This document shows, one piece after another, positions 55,203-64,000 of a stretch of DNA of 64,000 bases. A model generated the notes under the pieces. That model had not been told where the DNA came from and did not search any database. It was given only the letters and a program-made list of their open reading frames with translations. The translations under genes and the position numbers were made by a program. The stretch comes from Flectobacillus longus (lineage in GTDB: Bacteria; Bacteroidota; Bacteroidia; Cytophagales; Spirosomataceae). Positions within the stretch are counted from its first letter, which is position 1. Every line of letters begins with the position of its first letter. Location of the stretch: positions 186,001-250,000 of the forward strand of contig NZ_JASHIC010000004.1 of assembly GCF_030056705.1 (NCBI RefSeq), in the 5' to 3' direction.

Positions 55203-55356
55203 TAAAAGTAGATTCGAATTGTAGGCTTTTAGCTAGAAACATGAAGTAATACAAGGATACTATTTCAGTCAGATATAATCTAAAATAGTGATTCTTTTAG
55301 CTACCAGTCTATTTGAAAACATATTACCGATAAAATTATAATTAACCAGAAAACTG

Positions 55357-58300
55357 ATGCGTCCGAACATCCGTGAAATCTTAAAAGATAGAATCCTTGT
55401 ATTAGATGGTGCAATGGGTTCTTTGATCCAACAATATAAATTGACTGATGCTGATTACCGTGGTGAAAAATTCAAAGATTTTCCGCACGAGGTAAAAGGC
55501 AACAACGATATGCTTTCGATTACTCGTCCTGACGTAATCAAGGAAATTCATGCCATGTACTTTGAGGCTGGGGCTGATATTGCTGAAACAAACACGTTTT
55601 CGGCAACGTCTATTGCTATGGCTGATTATCACATGGAGGAATATGTGTATGAACTTAATTACTGCTCGGCCAAAATTGCTCGTGAAGTAGCGGATGAGTT
55701 TACGGCAAAAAATCCTGCTAAACCTCGTTTTGTAACAGGTTCTATCGGGCCAACTAACCGTACTTTATCGCTTTCTCCAGATGTAAATGACCCTGGTTTT
55801 CGTGCAGTAACATTCGACGAATTGGTAGAAGCCTATACCGAGCAAATTCGTGGTTTGGTAGATGGTGGTGCAGACGCTTTATTGGTAGAAACAATTTTCG
55901 ATACCCTAAATGCCAAAGCTGCCCTATTTGCGATTGATTTATTCTTCAAAAACCATCCCGAAAAAGAATATCTTCCTGTAATGGTTTCGGGAACGATTAC
56001 GGATGCTTCGGGTCGTACGTTGTCGGGACAAACAACAGAGGCATTTTTGACTTCTGTTTCGCACATGCCATTGTTATCTATTGGCTTAAACTGTGCCCTC
56101 GGTGCCGATTTGATGCGCCCTTACGTTCAGACACTTGCGGTAAATGCTCCTTTCATGGTTTCGGCTCACCCAAATGCAGGTTTGCCAAACGAAATGGGAG
56201 AATATGACCAATCGCCTGAGCAAATGAGTGAGATTGTGGAAGACTTCTTACAACATAGCTTTATTAATATTATCGGAGGTTGTTGCGGAACAACTCCTGC
56301 GCATATTAAAGCTATTGCAGATGTTGCGGCAAAATATCCTCCTCGTCAGCTTCCAGCGCTTGAGCCTGTTCAAAAACTTTCGGGTTTGGAACCTTTGAAA
56401 ATTACCAAAGAAACCAACTTTGTGAACGTTGGAGAGCGTTGTAATGTAACTGGTTCGAAAAAATTTGCTCGTTTAATCCGTGACAATAAATACGATGAAG
56501 CAATTGCCGTTGCGCGTGAGCAAGTAGATGGAGGAGCCCAAGTAATAGATGTGAACATGGACGAAGGGATGATCGATGGTGTACAGGCTATGACCAAGTT
56601 CATGAATCTCTTGATGGCTGAACCTGATATTGCTCGTTTGCCAATTATGATTGACTCTTCGAAATGGGAAGTAATCGAAGCAGGGTTGAAATGCGTACAA
56701 GGAAAGTCTATTGTAAACTCCATTTCATTAAAAGAAGGCGTTGAAAAATTCATAGAATCTGCCGAAAAAGTAAAACGCTACGGTGCCGCTACGGTAGTTA
56801 TGGCATTTGACGAACAAGGTCAGGCTGACTCTTACGAGCGTCGTATCGAAATCTGCGAGCGTGCCTATCGTATTTTGGTGGATGAGGTACATTTCCCTCC
56901 AGAAGACATTATTTTTGACCCTAATATTTTGACTGTTGCAACAGGTATCGACGACCACAACAATTATGCGGTGGACTTTATCAATGCAACTCGCTGGATT
57001 AAAGAAAACCTTCCTTATGCTAAGGTATCAGGAGGTGTTTCGAATATCTCATTCTCTTTCAGAGGAAATGAACCTGTAAGAGAGGCAATGCACACGGTAT
57101 TTTTGTACTATGCAATCAAAGCAGGTATGGATATGGGTATCGTAAATGCTGGTCAACTAGGCGTATATGACGATATTCCAAAAGATTTGTTGGAGCTTTG
57201 TGAAGACGTTTTGTTAAACCGTCGTCCAGACTCAACAGAGCGTTTGGTAACATTTGCTGAAACGGTAAAATCAAAAGGTAAAGAGCAAATTATAGACAAT
57301 AGCTGGCGCCAATTGTCTGTAGGAAAACGCTTAGAACACGCTCTTATCAAAGGACTTACCGAATTTATTGACCAAGATGTAGAAGAAGCTCGTCAGCAAG
57401 TAGAAAGACCTTTACAAGTAATTGAAGGACCACTGATGGACGGTATGAACGTAGTAGGTGACTTGTTTGGTGAAGGAAAAATGTTCTTGCCACAAGTAGT
57501 AAAATCGGCACGTGTAATGAAAAAAGCGGTGGCTTATCTCCTTCCATTTATTGAAGAAGAAAAAGCAGGCGGTGGAAGTACTAGTGCAGGTAAAATCTTG
57601 TTAGCTACCGTAAAAGGCGATGTTCATGACATTGGCAAAAATATCGTTTCGGTGGTATTGGGTTGTAACAACTACGAAGTGATAGACTTGGGTGTAATGG
57701 TGCCAACTGACAAAATCTTGGCAGCAGCTAAAGAACATAATGTCGATATCATTGGGCTATCGGGTTTGATTACTCCTTCATTGGACGAAATGGTTGGAGT
57801 TGCCAAAGAAATGGAACGTCAAGGTTTCACCATGCCATTATTGATTGGTGGTGCTACTACGTCTCGTATCCATACAGCAGTAAAAATCGACCCACATTAT
57901 CACGGTCCAGTAATTCACGTATTGGATGCTTCTCGTTCAGTTCCTGTGGCGGGTCGCTTGATGCAAAATGAAAAAACGCACCAAGAAATTTACGACGAAA
58001 TTAAGACAGAATACGCTCGTCTTCGTGACGAACATGCAGGTCGTAAACGTGATAAAAATTATATTTCTATCGATGCCGCTCGTACAAATAAAACGGCGAT
58101 AGATTGGAGTAATTTCCAAGGTACAAAACCAAAATTCTTGGGTACGAAGGTATTTGAAGACTATGATATTGCCGAAATCGCCAAATATATCGACTGGACT
58201 CCATTCTTCTCGACTTGGCAATTATCTGGAAAATATCCAAAAATATTTGAAAACGAAGTAGTAGGCGCCGAAGCCAAAAAACTCTATGAAGATGCACAAA

Positions 58301-59127
58301 AAATGCTTCAGAAAGTGATTTCGGAAAAAAGCCTCAAAGCACGTGCTGTTATTGGTTTTTATCCTGCCAACTCTATCGAAGATGATATTATTCTTCATCC
58401 TTTCGAGGAATACGAATATGATGCCGCAGGGCAAGGTGCATTGAAAGGGAAAGGCTACAGAGTGTTGAGTAATACTGCTGTAAATAGCGAAGGAGAATTG
58501 GTATCTCCACAAGCACAAACGGTATTACATCATTTGCGTCAACAAGGACAAAAAGCTTCTAAGTTGCCAAATATCTGTTTGTCTGACTTTATTGCTCCTG
58601 AATCAAGTGGTAAAGAAGATTATATTGGTGCATTTGCCGTAACAGCGGGCTTGGGTATTGAAACCTTGTTGGAACAATACGAAAAAGACCATGACGACTA
58701 CAACTCTATCATGCTCAAAGCCATTGCCGACCGTTTGGCAGAAGCATTGGCCGAATTGATGCACGAACGAGTTCGTAAAGAGTTTTGGGGATATGCCAAC
58801 GAAGAAATACTCTCGAATGAAGAACTAATTTCAGAAGAATATCAAGGTATTCGCCCTGCTCCAGGCTATCCAGCTTGTCCAGACCATACTGAAAAACGTG
58901 CGTTATTTGATTTGTTACAAGCAGAACGAATCGGCATTACGTTAACAGAAAGTTTTGCCATGTATCCTGCTAGTTCAGTTTCAGGATGGTATTTCTCTCA
59001 TCCAGATGCTAAATATTTTGGCTTGGGCAAAATCGCTAAAGATCAAGTAGAAGACTATGCCAAACGTAAAGGTATGGATTTGGAAACTGTAGAAAGATGG
59101 CTTGCTCCAGTGCTGAACTATGAATAA
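55357..59127 (+). CDS. metH: Cobalamin-dependent methionine synthase, full length
   Basis: 1256 residues with all four modules. Homocysteine domain (1-330): [19 protein letters not shown] and [11 protein letters not shown] with the three zinc Cys. Pterin domain (about 350-640): [18 protein letters not shown]12 domain (about 650-890): [12 protein letters not shown] with the cobalt-ligand His757, and [16 protein letters not shown] activation domain (about 900-1256): [15 protein letters not shown] and [19 protein letters not shown]. It transfers the methyl group of methyl-THF (made by MetF) to homocysteine. The cell must therefore make or import B12. Regulated perhaps by the divergent Lrp. Confidence 0.97.
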   Translation: MRPNIREILKDRILVLDGAMGSLIQQYKLTDADYRGEKFKDFPHEVKGNNDMLSITRPDVIKEIHAMYFEAGADIAETNTFSATSIAMADYHMEEYVYELNYCSAKIAREVADEFTAKNPAKPRFVTGSIGPTNRTLSLSPDVNDPGFRAVTFDELVEAYTEQIRGLVDGGADALLVETIFDTLNAKAALFAIDLFFKNHPEKEYLPVMVSGTITDASGRTLSGQTTEAFLTSVSHMPLLSIGLNCALGADLMRPYVQTLAVNAPFMVSAHPNAGLPNEMGEYDQSPEQMSEIVEDFLQHSFINIIGGCCGTTPAHIKAIADVAAKYPPRQLPALEPVQKLSGLEPLKITKETNFVNVGERCNVTGSKKFARLIRDNKYDEAIAVAREQVDGGAQVIDVNMDEGMIDGVQAMTKFMNLLMAEPDIARLPIMIDSSKWEVIEAGLKCVQGKSIVNSISLKEGVEKFIESAEKVKRYGAATVVMAFDEQGQADSYERRIEICERAYRILVDEVHFPPEDIIFDPNILTVATGIDDHNNYAVDFINATRWIKENLPYAKVSGGVSNISFSFRGNEPVREAMHTVFLYYAIKAGMDMGIVNAGQLGVYDDIPKDLLELCEDVLLNRRPDSTERLVTFAETVKSKGKEQIIDNSWRQLSVGKRLEHALIKGLTEFIDQDVEEARQQVERPLQVIEGPLMDGMNVVGDLFGEGKMFLPQVVKSARVMKKAVAYLLPFIEEEKAGGGSTSAGKILLATVKGDVHDIGKNIVSVVLGCNNYEVIDLGVMVPTDKILAAAKEHNVDIIGLSGLITPSLDEMVGVAKEMERQGFTMPLLIGGATTSRIHTAVKIDPHYHGPVIHVLDASRSVPVAGRLMQNEKTHQEIYDEIKTEYARLRDEHAGRKRDKNYISIDAARTNKTAIDWSNFQGTKPKFLGTKVFEDYDIAEIAKYIDWTPFFSTWQLSGKYPKIFENEVVGAEAKKLYEDAQKMLQKVISEKSLKARAVIGFYPANSIEDDIILHPFEEYEYDAAGQGALKGKGYRVLSNTAVNSEGELVSPQAQTVLHHLRQQGQKASKLPNICLSDFIAPESSGKEDYIGAFAVTAGLGIETLLEQYEKDHDDYNSIMLKAIADRLAEALAELMHERVRKEFWGYANEEILSNEELISEEYQGIRPAPGYPACPDHTEKRALFDLLQAERIGITLTESFAMYPASSVSGWYFSHPDAKYFGLGKIAKDQVEDYAKRKGMDLETVERWLAPVLNYE

Positions 59128-59134
59128 TTAGAAT

Positions 59135-59200
59135 TATTGAGTGAGTGGATATTGAGTGAATGAGTGATTATTCCTTAAATCTACATTTCATTAGTCTAAC
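59135..59200 (+). repeat. Family A repeat with decayed hairpin, after metH
   Basis: TTGAGTGAGTGGATATTGAG then GAATGAGTGATTATTCC and TAAATCTACATTTCATTAG, beginning 7 bases after the metH stop. The GTAGAGACGC hairpin that follows in other copies has decayed to TCTAACGATATG. Confidence 0.65.
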
Positions 59201-59215
59201 GATATGTTATCATCC

Positions 59216-59250
59216 AAAGCGGTCGGAAAGTAATTTCTGACCGTTTTTGC
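59216..59250 (+). terminator. Terminator of metH (shared AAAGCGGTCGGAA stem)
   Basis: AAAGCGGTCGGAAA, 4-base loop, TTTCTGACCGTTTTTGC, then a T run. Third copy of the stem also seen at 31390 and 47562. Confidence 0.85.
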
Positions 59251-59357
59251 TTTTTTTGAAAAAATACTCTCCTTCATATTGAAACCATAACTTTCGTTAT
59301 CACTTAATAATCAGTACATTTATCTTTTAGAAAGTATTACCTACAACTTTTAAAGTT

Positions 59358-59651
59358 ATGGATGAAGAATTAATAAATTATGTCTATAAACGCCTATCAG
59401 AGTCCTTTGATAGCTATGATCCATTAAAGGAATCAATGTTCAATAATTTTAAACAAAATTTTGAAAAAATTCTATCAAGCGATATTCAAATTGAAAAGCA
59501 AAAAAAGCTTATGATGATACGATTATTAGATGAATTCAATCTAAGGTTAGAAATACTCAATAGCTTGAAGAATAATCAATCAGAAGACGATTTAACTCAA
59601 ATTGCAGAAAGACTTGGGAATAAATTTATGTCTTCAGTCATTGATGAATAG
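59358..59651 (+). CDS. Small acidic helical protein of unknown function
   Basis: 97 residues, no signal peptide, no membrane helix, almost wholly helical with many Glu, Asn and Lys (for example NFKQNFEKILSSDIQIEKQK). AT-rich codons. Between two terminators, so a single-gene unit. I do not recognise the family. The good coding pattern and the terminator directly after it support a real gene. Confidence 0.65.
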   Translation: MDEELINYVYKRLSESFDSYDPLKESMFNNFKQNFEKILSSDIQIEKQKKLMMIRLLDEFNLRLEILNSLKNNQSEDDLTQIAERLGNKFMSSVIDE

Positions 59652-59667
59652 TTTCTTCATTAAATCA

Positions 59668-59702
59668 TACAAAAGCGAGTAGGATAAACCTACTCGCTTT
59701 TT
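59668..59702 (+). terminator. Terminator after the 97-residue gene
   Basis: AAAAGCGAGTAGG, 5-base loop, CCTACTCGCTTTTTTT. It lies 16 bases after the stop. Confidence 0.93.
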
Positions 59703-59856
59703 TTATTCAAAAAATAAAATGAATTTATATTCATTATTCTTGAACTCAAATTCATTTTATTTTGTCTGTTCTAAAACGAAGTAATAATTCGTCTATAGCA
59801 ATGCTTAAAATCAAGTAGTTAAAACTTTTATTACTGAGATTTCGAACTCTTTCTCT

Positions 59857-60972
59857 ATGTTACAAAAACTTAAAAAAATGATTATTTACGTATTGATATT
59901 TCTAGTTGTTGTTGCGCTAGGAATTTATGTATTTATGCAACAAGCCCAATTTGGACAAGAACCACAAGGAAAAAGACTTGAACGTATTCAAAAATCACCT
60001 TATTACAAAGATGGTGCTTTTCAAAATCTGAGCCCCACTCCTGCTTTGGCTGAAGATGCCTCGTATTGGGATATCATCAAAGCTCAACTCCAAACCATCC
60101 CAAATAAAGAACCCAAACAAACTATTCCGTCTGTAAAAACTGACCTTAAAAACCTATCGAACGATAGCACGCAAATTATTTGGTTTGGACATTCTTCTTA
60201 TTTGATTCATACCAATGGAAAAAATATTTTGGTCGACCCAGTCTTTAGTGGCAATGCTTCTCCTGTTTCTTTTTTTGGTAAAAACTATGAGGGAAGTAAT
60301 GTGTATAGCGTAGAAGATATGCCAGAAATCGATATTTTATTGATTACCCATGACCACTACGACCATTTGGATTATCCAACTGTGACAGCCTTGAAATCAA
60401 AAGTTAAGAAAGTCGTAACCTCATTGGGTACAGGTCAGCATTTAGAATATTGGGGCTTTAATCCTGACAACATTATCGAGTTAGAATGGTGGCAAAATGC
60501 GCAACCTATCGAAGGATTTGAAATTACGTCAACACCTGCCAGACATTTTTCTGGACGTAAGTTTACTCGTAATTTGGCGCTTTGGTCTTCGTTTGTTTTA
60601 AAAACACCAACAGAACAATTATACTTAGGTGGAGACTCAGGATATGATTCACATTTTAAGCAGATTGGAGAAAAATTCGGCAGTTTTGATTTAGCAATCT
60701 TAGAATGTGGTCAGTATAATTATTACTGGAAATACATCCACATGATGCCAGAAGAAGTAACTCAAGCGGCAAAAGATTTGACTACCAAAGTGCTAATGCC
60801 AGTTCACTGGAGTAAATTCACGTTGGCATTACACCCTTGGAAAGAGCCTATCGAACGTGTAACCAAGTCCGCAAAAGAACTAGGATTACCATTTACTAAT
60901 CCAAGAATTGGCGAACCTGTCATTATAAATGGTTCATTATTACAAAATCCTTGGTGGAAAGATGTAGAATAA
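59857..60972 (+). CDS. MBL-fold metallo-hydrolase (UlaG / NAPE-PLD-like), membrane-anchored
   Basis: 371 residues. An N-terminal membrane helix (about 8-27) precedes the domain. WFGHSSYLIHTNGKNILVDPVF near residue 110, LLITHDHYDHLDYPT with the HxHxDH site near 165, STPARHFSGR near 226, LYLGGDSGYDSHF near 252 and VLMPVHWSKFTLALHPW near 310 match NAPE-phospholipase-D-like and UlaG-like hydrolases. Likely a phosphodiesterase or lactonase on the periplasmic face; substrate not known. Confidence 0.9.
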   Translation: MLQKLKKMIIYVLIFLVVVALGIYVFMQQAQFGQEPQGKRLERIQKSPYYKDGAFQNLSPTPALAEDASYWDIIKAQLQTIPNKEPKQTIPSVKTDLKNLSNDSTQIIWFGHSSYLIHTNGKNILVDPVFSGNASPVSFFGKNYEGSNVYSVEDMPEIDILLITHDHYDHLDYPTVTALKSKVKKVVTSLGTGQHLEYWGFNPDNIIELEWWQNAQPIEGFEITSTPARHFSGRKFTRNLALWSSFVLKTPTEQLYLGGDSGYDSHFKQIGEKFGSFDLAILECGQYNYYWKYIHMMPEEVTQAAKDLTTKVLMPVHWSKFTLALHPWKEPIERVTKSAKELGLPFTNPRIGEPVIINGSLLQNPWWKDVE

Positions 60973-60973
60973 A

Positions 60974-61044
60974 CCATTGAGTGATTTAGTGTTTGAGTGA
61001 ATGTGTGATTATTTTTAATTGTAGAGACACAGTGCTTTGCGTCT
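60974..61044 (+). repeat. Family A composite repeat after the MBL gene
   Basis: ACCATTGAGTGATTTAGTGT, GAGTGAATGTGTGATTATTT, then GTAGAGACACAGTGCTTTGCG at 61021 onward, starting directly after the stop at 60972. Same order of parts as at 47453 and 54361. Confidence 0.75.
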
Positions 61045-61068
61045 GAAAAATGGGAACACATTAATATC

Positions 61069-61107
61069 AAAAAAGGCGTTCGAAATATGTTTTCGAACGC
61101 CTTTTTT
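61069..61107. terminator. Strong terminator between MBL and TMEM220-like genes
   Basis: AAAAAAGGCGTTCGAAA, short loop, TTTCGAACGCCTTTTTT. T and A tracts on both sides suit convergent genes. Confidence 0.93.
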
Positions 61108-61117
61108 AATGAAAGTT

Positions 61118-61158
61118 TTTCTGCCTAATGCCTACGGCTTACAGCCTAAAGCTTACCC
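61118..61158. repeat. Family D tail fragment
   Basis: CTGCCTAATGCCTACGGCTT followed by ACAGCCTAAAGCTTACC matches the tail words of family D (compare 7362-7506). It overlaps the stop end of the TMEM220-like gene. Confidence 0.55.
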
Positions 61159-61502
61159 AACTTACTTTTCAGCAAAAATACTACATACGTACCTGTACAA
61201 ATCCATAAACCGCAAGCTTCACGTGCTAATTCTTGGTTCATGGTTTTCATAGAAATCCCTTCCCCTTCTGAGAAAAAGCCTTCCCACGCCGTCATCTGAA
61301 ACCAAGTATTGAGTCCTGCTACAAAAGACATAATCGTTAGCACTACCAGCAGCTCGGTATTATATTTACCTCTAAAGGCTTGTACACATACATACACAGG
61401 CACCAAATACACAGGAATCCACAGCACAGGATCTGGATCGTTATATTGCCAACCAGCAAATAGTAAAAAAATCAAGACAAAAATCAACGCAAAATATTTC
61501 AT
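61146..61502 (-). CDS. TMEM220-like membrane protein
   Basis: 118 residues, four predicted helices. FAGWQYNDPDPVLWIPVYL near residues 16-34 is the conserved WQ.NDPDP...W motif of the TMEM220 family found in bacteria and animals. NQELAREACGLWICTGTYVVFL at the C-terminus is also typical. Function unknown. Inner membrane. Confidence 0.85.
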   Translation of the reverse strand: MKYFALIFVLIFLLFAGWQYNDPDPVLWIPVYLVPVYVCVQAFRGKYNTELLVVLTIMSFVAGLNTWFQMTAWEGFFSEGEGISMKTMNQELAREACGLWICTGTYVVFLLKSKLGKL

Positions 61503-61675
61503 TGTGATTGAATAAAGGGATATTTGTGAAAATCAGACTGTTTACAATAAAGTCGCATTAATCGACACTTATTGTTAATGATTGTTAAGGACTTTAAAAT
61601 TAAAAAGATTCCCTTCATATTTCCGAAGAAAAACGAACACAATTTCGTTATAAGAGTAAATTATCATTTTTTATA

Positions 61676-63538
61676 ATGACACAGCCCATGAAAGTTCAAT
61701 CTCATTCAGCAACTTTAGCTTTATCCATAGAAAAAACAAACTATTGGTATTATCGCTTTATACTTTCGGCTTTACTGATTTTAGTAACGAAAACACTTAT
61801 TTTTTCCCAAAATAATCAACTCGAAACGGATAAAGGGCTTTTGCAATCTATTGCGCCTTACAGCTCGGATGTTCGTCAGTCGATATTGATGGCTAGTCAA
61901 AATCAAACCGTTTTAGACAGAGCACAACAAATTCGTACTCGTAGCCAAAAATCTTTTCAAGATTTAATCAAAGGTTTTGGTCAAAAAGAGCAAGGATACT
62001 TTTATGAGGTAACTCGTTATCCAAACGTTTTGAACACCTTTGCTACAAACGCTAATCTTCGTCGAAATGATGTAGATGATTTAGTAGCCAATACCAGCTC
62101 AATTCTGAAAGATAATGCTTGGTCATTATATCGTAGCAATCGTGATGTGATTGTCCAAATCTATCAACTTAATCAAAATGCTGACCAAGAATATCAGCAA
62201 ATGATTCAGAATTTAAATCCAAGCACACTATCAGCTTTTCGTCAATTGGCTAATTACCCTGATGTAATGACTTTAATGTCTGATAATAGAGACTTAACTG
62301 CTCGTTTAGGCGAACGCTATACTAACGACCGTGAAGGTTTGAACAAAGAATTAGCCGAATTGCATGACTCTATGGTGGCACAACGTCAGTATGATGTAGC
62401 CGAATACAAGAAAAAGCTCAATGATAATCCAGATGCAGCCAAAGAATTAGATCAGGCTGCTGAAGAGTACGCCCAAAGTAATAATTACGTTTTGCCCAAT
62501 CGTGACCAAGACGTATATATCACCAATAACTATTACAATAACAATCCAAGTCGTGCCTACTATTCTAATCCATATTCTTATTGGTGCGGTTATCCTTACT
62601 GGTACACTACGCCACTTTGGTACCCAAGCTCGTATTGGTATGATTTCCGTTTCTCATTTGGCATAGGTAGCGTGGGCCTTTATGGCTATGCCTCGTATGG
62701 CTTTGCAGACTGGTTTTATTATGGTGGTTATTATCGTCGTTATCCTGTGCTTTATGGCTCGTTTGGTAATTATTACCGCAATTACGTAAACTATTATTAC
62801 GGCCGTCCTAGTAGTTATTACTACGCTGGTCGCCCGATGCCATATCGTAATTATGACCGTGATAGATATTACAGCAATAATGGTCGCTCAAACAATGGCT
62901 ATTATCGCAATTCTAACCCAAATTTTGGAGGAAGTAACCGTGGAAATGATTACAATTATGGTAATCGTGGCAACTACGGAAACAATAGCCGCTCTAACGG
63001 AGACTATAACAATGGCAGAGGCAATGGATATAGCCCACGCAGTGGAAACGCCGAACGCCCTTCTGATGGAAATGTAAATAGCTGGAGAGACTACAGCAAC
63101 AATGGTGGCAATCGTGGAGGCAATAACTCCGACAGAGGTGGAAGTTCTTACGGAGGTAACAATGGTGCCAGCAACGGGGCTTACAATGGTAATGGAGGCA
63201 ATCCTTATGGCGGAAACGGCGGTGGACGCTCTGGCGCAGAAACTGGACGCAGCAGTGGCTCATACAATGGTGGTGGGGCATTTGGTGGTGGAAATGGCGG
63301 TGGGCGCTCTGGCGCTGAAGCTGGCAGAGGCGGCGGCACATACAATGGTGGTGGGTCGTTTGGTGGTGGTAATGGCGGTGGGCGCTCTGGCGCTGAAGCT
63401 GGCAGAGGAGGAGGCTCATACAATGGCGGTGGGTCGTTTGGTGGTGGTAATAGCGGAGGACGTAGCGGTGGTGGAAACGGTGGAGGACAAAATTCGAATG
63501 GCGGCGGAGGTGGCGGTCGTTCTCGTGGACCAAGATAG
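61676..63538 (+). CDS. Tyr/Gly-rich exported protein with 26-residue tandem repeats
   Basis: 620 residues. A late hydrophobic segment (about 27-45, ending IFSQ) should be the signal peptide; a start at the Met of residue 5 is possible. Residues 50-280 are helical with repeated NP/LADYPDVM-like phrases (about 11 helices). Residues 290-400 are extremely Tyr-rich (YNNNPSRAYYSNPYSYWCGYPYW). From 400 on the chain is Gly/Asn/Arg/Ser-rich, ending in three copies of GGRSGAEAGRGG-type units of 26 residues at 63221-63454. It looks like a low-complexity surface or matrix protein, perhaps adhesive. No known family assigned with confidence. Confidence 0.8.
   Translation: MTQPMKVQSHSATLALSIEKTNYWYYRFILSALLILVTKTLIFSQNNQLETDKGLLQSIAPYSSDVRQSILMASQNQTVLDRAQQIRTRSQKSFQDLIKGFGQKEQGYFYEVTRYPNVLNTFATNANLRRNDVDDLVANTSSILKDNAWSLYRSNRDVIVQIYQLNQNADQEYQQMIQNLNPSTLSAFRQLANYPDVMTLMSDNRDLTARLGERYTNDREGLNKELAELHDSMVAQRQYDVAEYKKKLNDNPDAAKELDQAAEEYAQSNNYVLPNRDQDVYITNNYYNNNPSRAYYSNPYSYWCGYPYWYTTPLWYPSSYWYDFRFSFGIGSVGLYGYASYGFADWFYYGGYYRRYPVLYGSFGNYYRNYVNYYYGRPSSYYYAGRPMPYRNYDRDRYYSNNGRSNNGYYRNSNPNFGGSNRGNDYNYGNRGNYGNNSRSNGDYNNGRGNGYSPRSGNAERPSDGNVNSWRDYSNNGGNRGGNNSDRGGSSYGGNNGASNGAYNGNGGNPYGGNGGGRSGAETGRSSGSYNGGGAFGGGNGGGRSGAEAGRGGGTYNGGGSFGGGNGGGRSGAEAGRGGGSYNGGGSFGGGNSGGRSGGGNGGGQNSNGGGGGGRSRGPR
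63221..63454 (+). repeat. Three tandem 78-bp coding repeats
   Basis: Copies at 63221-63298, 63299-63376 and 63377-63454, the last two nearly identical. Each codes for a 26-residue unit starting GGRSGAE and ending with FGGGNG or FGGGNS. The period is a multiple of three, so copy-number change keeps the frame. Confidence 0.92.
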
Positions 63539-63553
63539 ATAAGTAATTAATAT

Positions 63554-63622
63554 TAAAGAGGCATAGAGGTTCAGGATTGAAGATTTTTTCTTACTTCAAA
63601 CATGAATTTCTGTGCCTCTTTA
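63554..63622 (+). terminator. Long-loop hairpin after the Tyr/Gly-rich gene
   Basis: TAAAGAGGCATAGA pairs with TTCTGTGCCTCTTTA across a long loop, followed by TTTTCC. It lies 16 bases after the stop. Confidence 0.75.
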
Positions 63623-63716
63623 TTTTCCTCATTTTAACAACTGGTTTCAAGCACTATACAATATTTTCTCTAGACTCTTTAATAGTTCGATATTAACATT
63701 TAAAACCTAATAACTG

Positions 63717-64000
63717 ATGAAAACTCTTATTCTACAAACACGTTCTAAAATGCGCAAACTCGTCAAATTCTGCGTTATTTTATCATTCATTTCTGTTTGT
63801 CAAAATTGGTCTATTGCCCAAAATGACTCAACTTCTATCGTACTGAGACCTGAAAAAATCTTATTCCAGCTCAACAAAAGTGCCTACATAGCTGGCGAAG
63901 ATATTCAACTAACAGCAACGATTTTTGATGCTGTAACCCTTCAAGCCTCCTCACTAAGTGTTCCATTGTATATTGATTTGGTTTATCCACAAACAGGCAC
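63717..64000 (+). CDS. Exported MG2-like protein (cut by window edge)
   Basis: The frame opens at ATG 63717 (or ATG 63750, which starts nearer the signal peptide) and is still open at the window end, so about 94 residues are seen. The signal peptide ends near WSIAQ. Then comes EKILFQLNKSAYIAGEDIQL, a form of the alpha-2-macroglobulin MG2 motif found at the start of large Bacteroidetes surface proteins that often end in a TonB plug domain. The family cannot be fixed from this fragment. Confidence 0.7.
   Translation, partial: MKTLILQTRSKMRKLVKFCVILSFISVCQNWSIAQNDSTSIVLRPEKILFQLNKSAYIAGEDIQLTATIFDAVTLQASSLSVPLYIDLVYPQTG

Noticed and set aside
55203-55356. SAM or cobalamin riboswitch in the metH leader
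   Set aside because: I looked for the conserved cores and did not see them. A covariance-model scan would settle it.
63221-63454. CRISPR-like array
   Set aside because: The repeats are in-frame coding tandem repeats without spacers, and no cas gene is present.
62994-63533. 179-codon open frame on the minus strand, and a 146-codon frame in another plus frame, inside the Tyr/Gly-rich gene
   Set aside because: They are shadows of the Gly-rich repeats: GGN-type codons leave other frames open. The products are His/Leu- or Ala/Val-monotone and start without signals.

Overview
The window is a stretch of chromosome from a low-GC member of the Bacteroidetes, most likely Cytophagales (Spirosoma/Flectobacillus/Arcicella-type). 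The evidence is an Oar-like TonB-dependent receptor, a PafA-type phosphatase, a short AMP nucleosidase, a TIGR02757 protein, DUF6090- and DUF1028-type proteins, and several upstream regions with the Bacteroidetes -7 element TAnnTTTG. I found no rRNA, tRNA, CRISPR array, prophage or intact insertion sequence. Gene order looks like ordinary core/accessory chromosome: mostly single genes or two- to four-gene runs with frequent strand changes.

Layout. 1-4.6 kb (minus strand): a cut-off SGNH/sialate O-acetylesterase-like gene, CCA-adding/poly(A)-polymerase-type nucleotidyltransferase, TsaC/Sua5, and an unknown exported protein. 4.8-10.8 kb: argS, an anchored glutathione peroxidase, menA, an OmpA-type lipoprotein and a TPR protein. 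10.9-17 kb: amn, an HsdR-N-like nuclease-fold protein, PafA phosphatase, then ugd and a UDP-glucuronate decarboxylase gene (UDP-glucose to UDP-glucuronate to UDP-xylose). 17-22 kb: an unknown lipoprotein and the Oar-like receptor. 22.5-27.6 kb: GDPD, alpha/beta hydrolase, RsmI-like methylase, MBL-fold hydrolase, pssA and a FabH-type KAS III. 27.8-36.7 kb: CoA-binding protein, GH13-like glycosidase, NUMOD4/HNH protein, a very large NtrY-like histidine kinase, metF and a small conserved protein. 36.9-44.3 kb: YafK-like L,D-transpeptidase, DUF6090-like protein, outer-membrane protein, DUF1028 protein, kdsB, then a tight run of a DUF4905-like protein, LysM/RlpA-like protein, a 56-aa membrane protein and TIGR02757. 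45-51 kb: an exported SUMF1/FGE-fold protein followed by an exported caspase-like peptidase, a Zn/Cd-type P-ATPase and an aldose epimerase. 51-64 kb: Ppx/GppA, an IscA-like protein lacking its CGC tail, an MFS transporter, a divergent Lrp-metH pair, an MBL-fold hydrolase, a TMEM220-like protein, a tyrosine/glycine-rich protein with 26-residue tandem repeats, and a cut-off MG2-like exported protein.

The methionine cycle is represented by metF and full-length metH, the latter with a divergent Lrp regulator and a clean inverted repeat between them. Envelope functions dominate the rest (pssA, kdsB, ugd/uxs, L,D-transpeptidase, LysM/RlpA, OmpA, Oar).

The most distinctive content is intergenic. 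There are at least four families of imperfect palindromic repeats: (A) a composite 'GAGTGA' arm plus GTAGAGACGC hairpin set directly behind plus-strand stop codons and often followed by a terminator; (B) a GATGAATTTTGAG-type inverted repeat; (C) an ATTTGAAGATTTGAAAAT-type inverted repeat; (D) a roughly 155-165 bp MITE-like unit with imperfect terminal inverted repeats, present in both orientations and twice in tandem at 44.6-45.0 kb. Three terminators also share one stem (AAAGCGGTCG).
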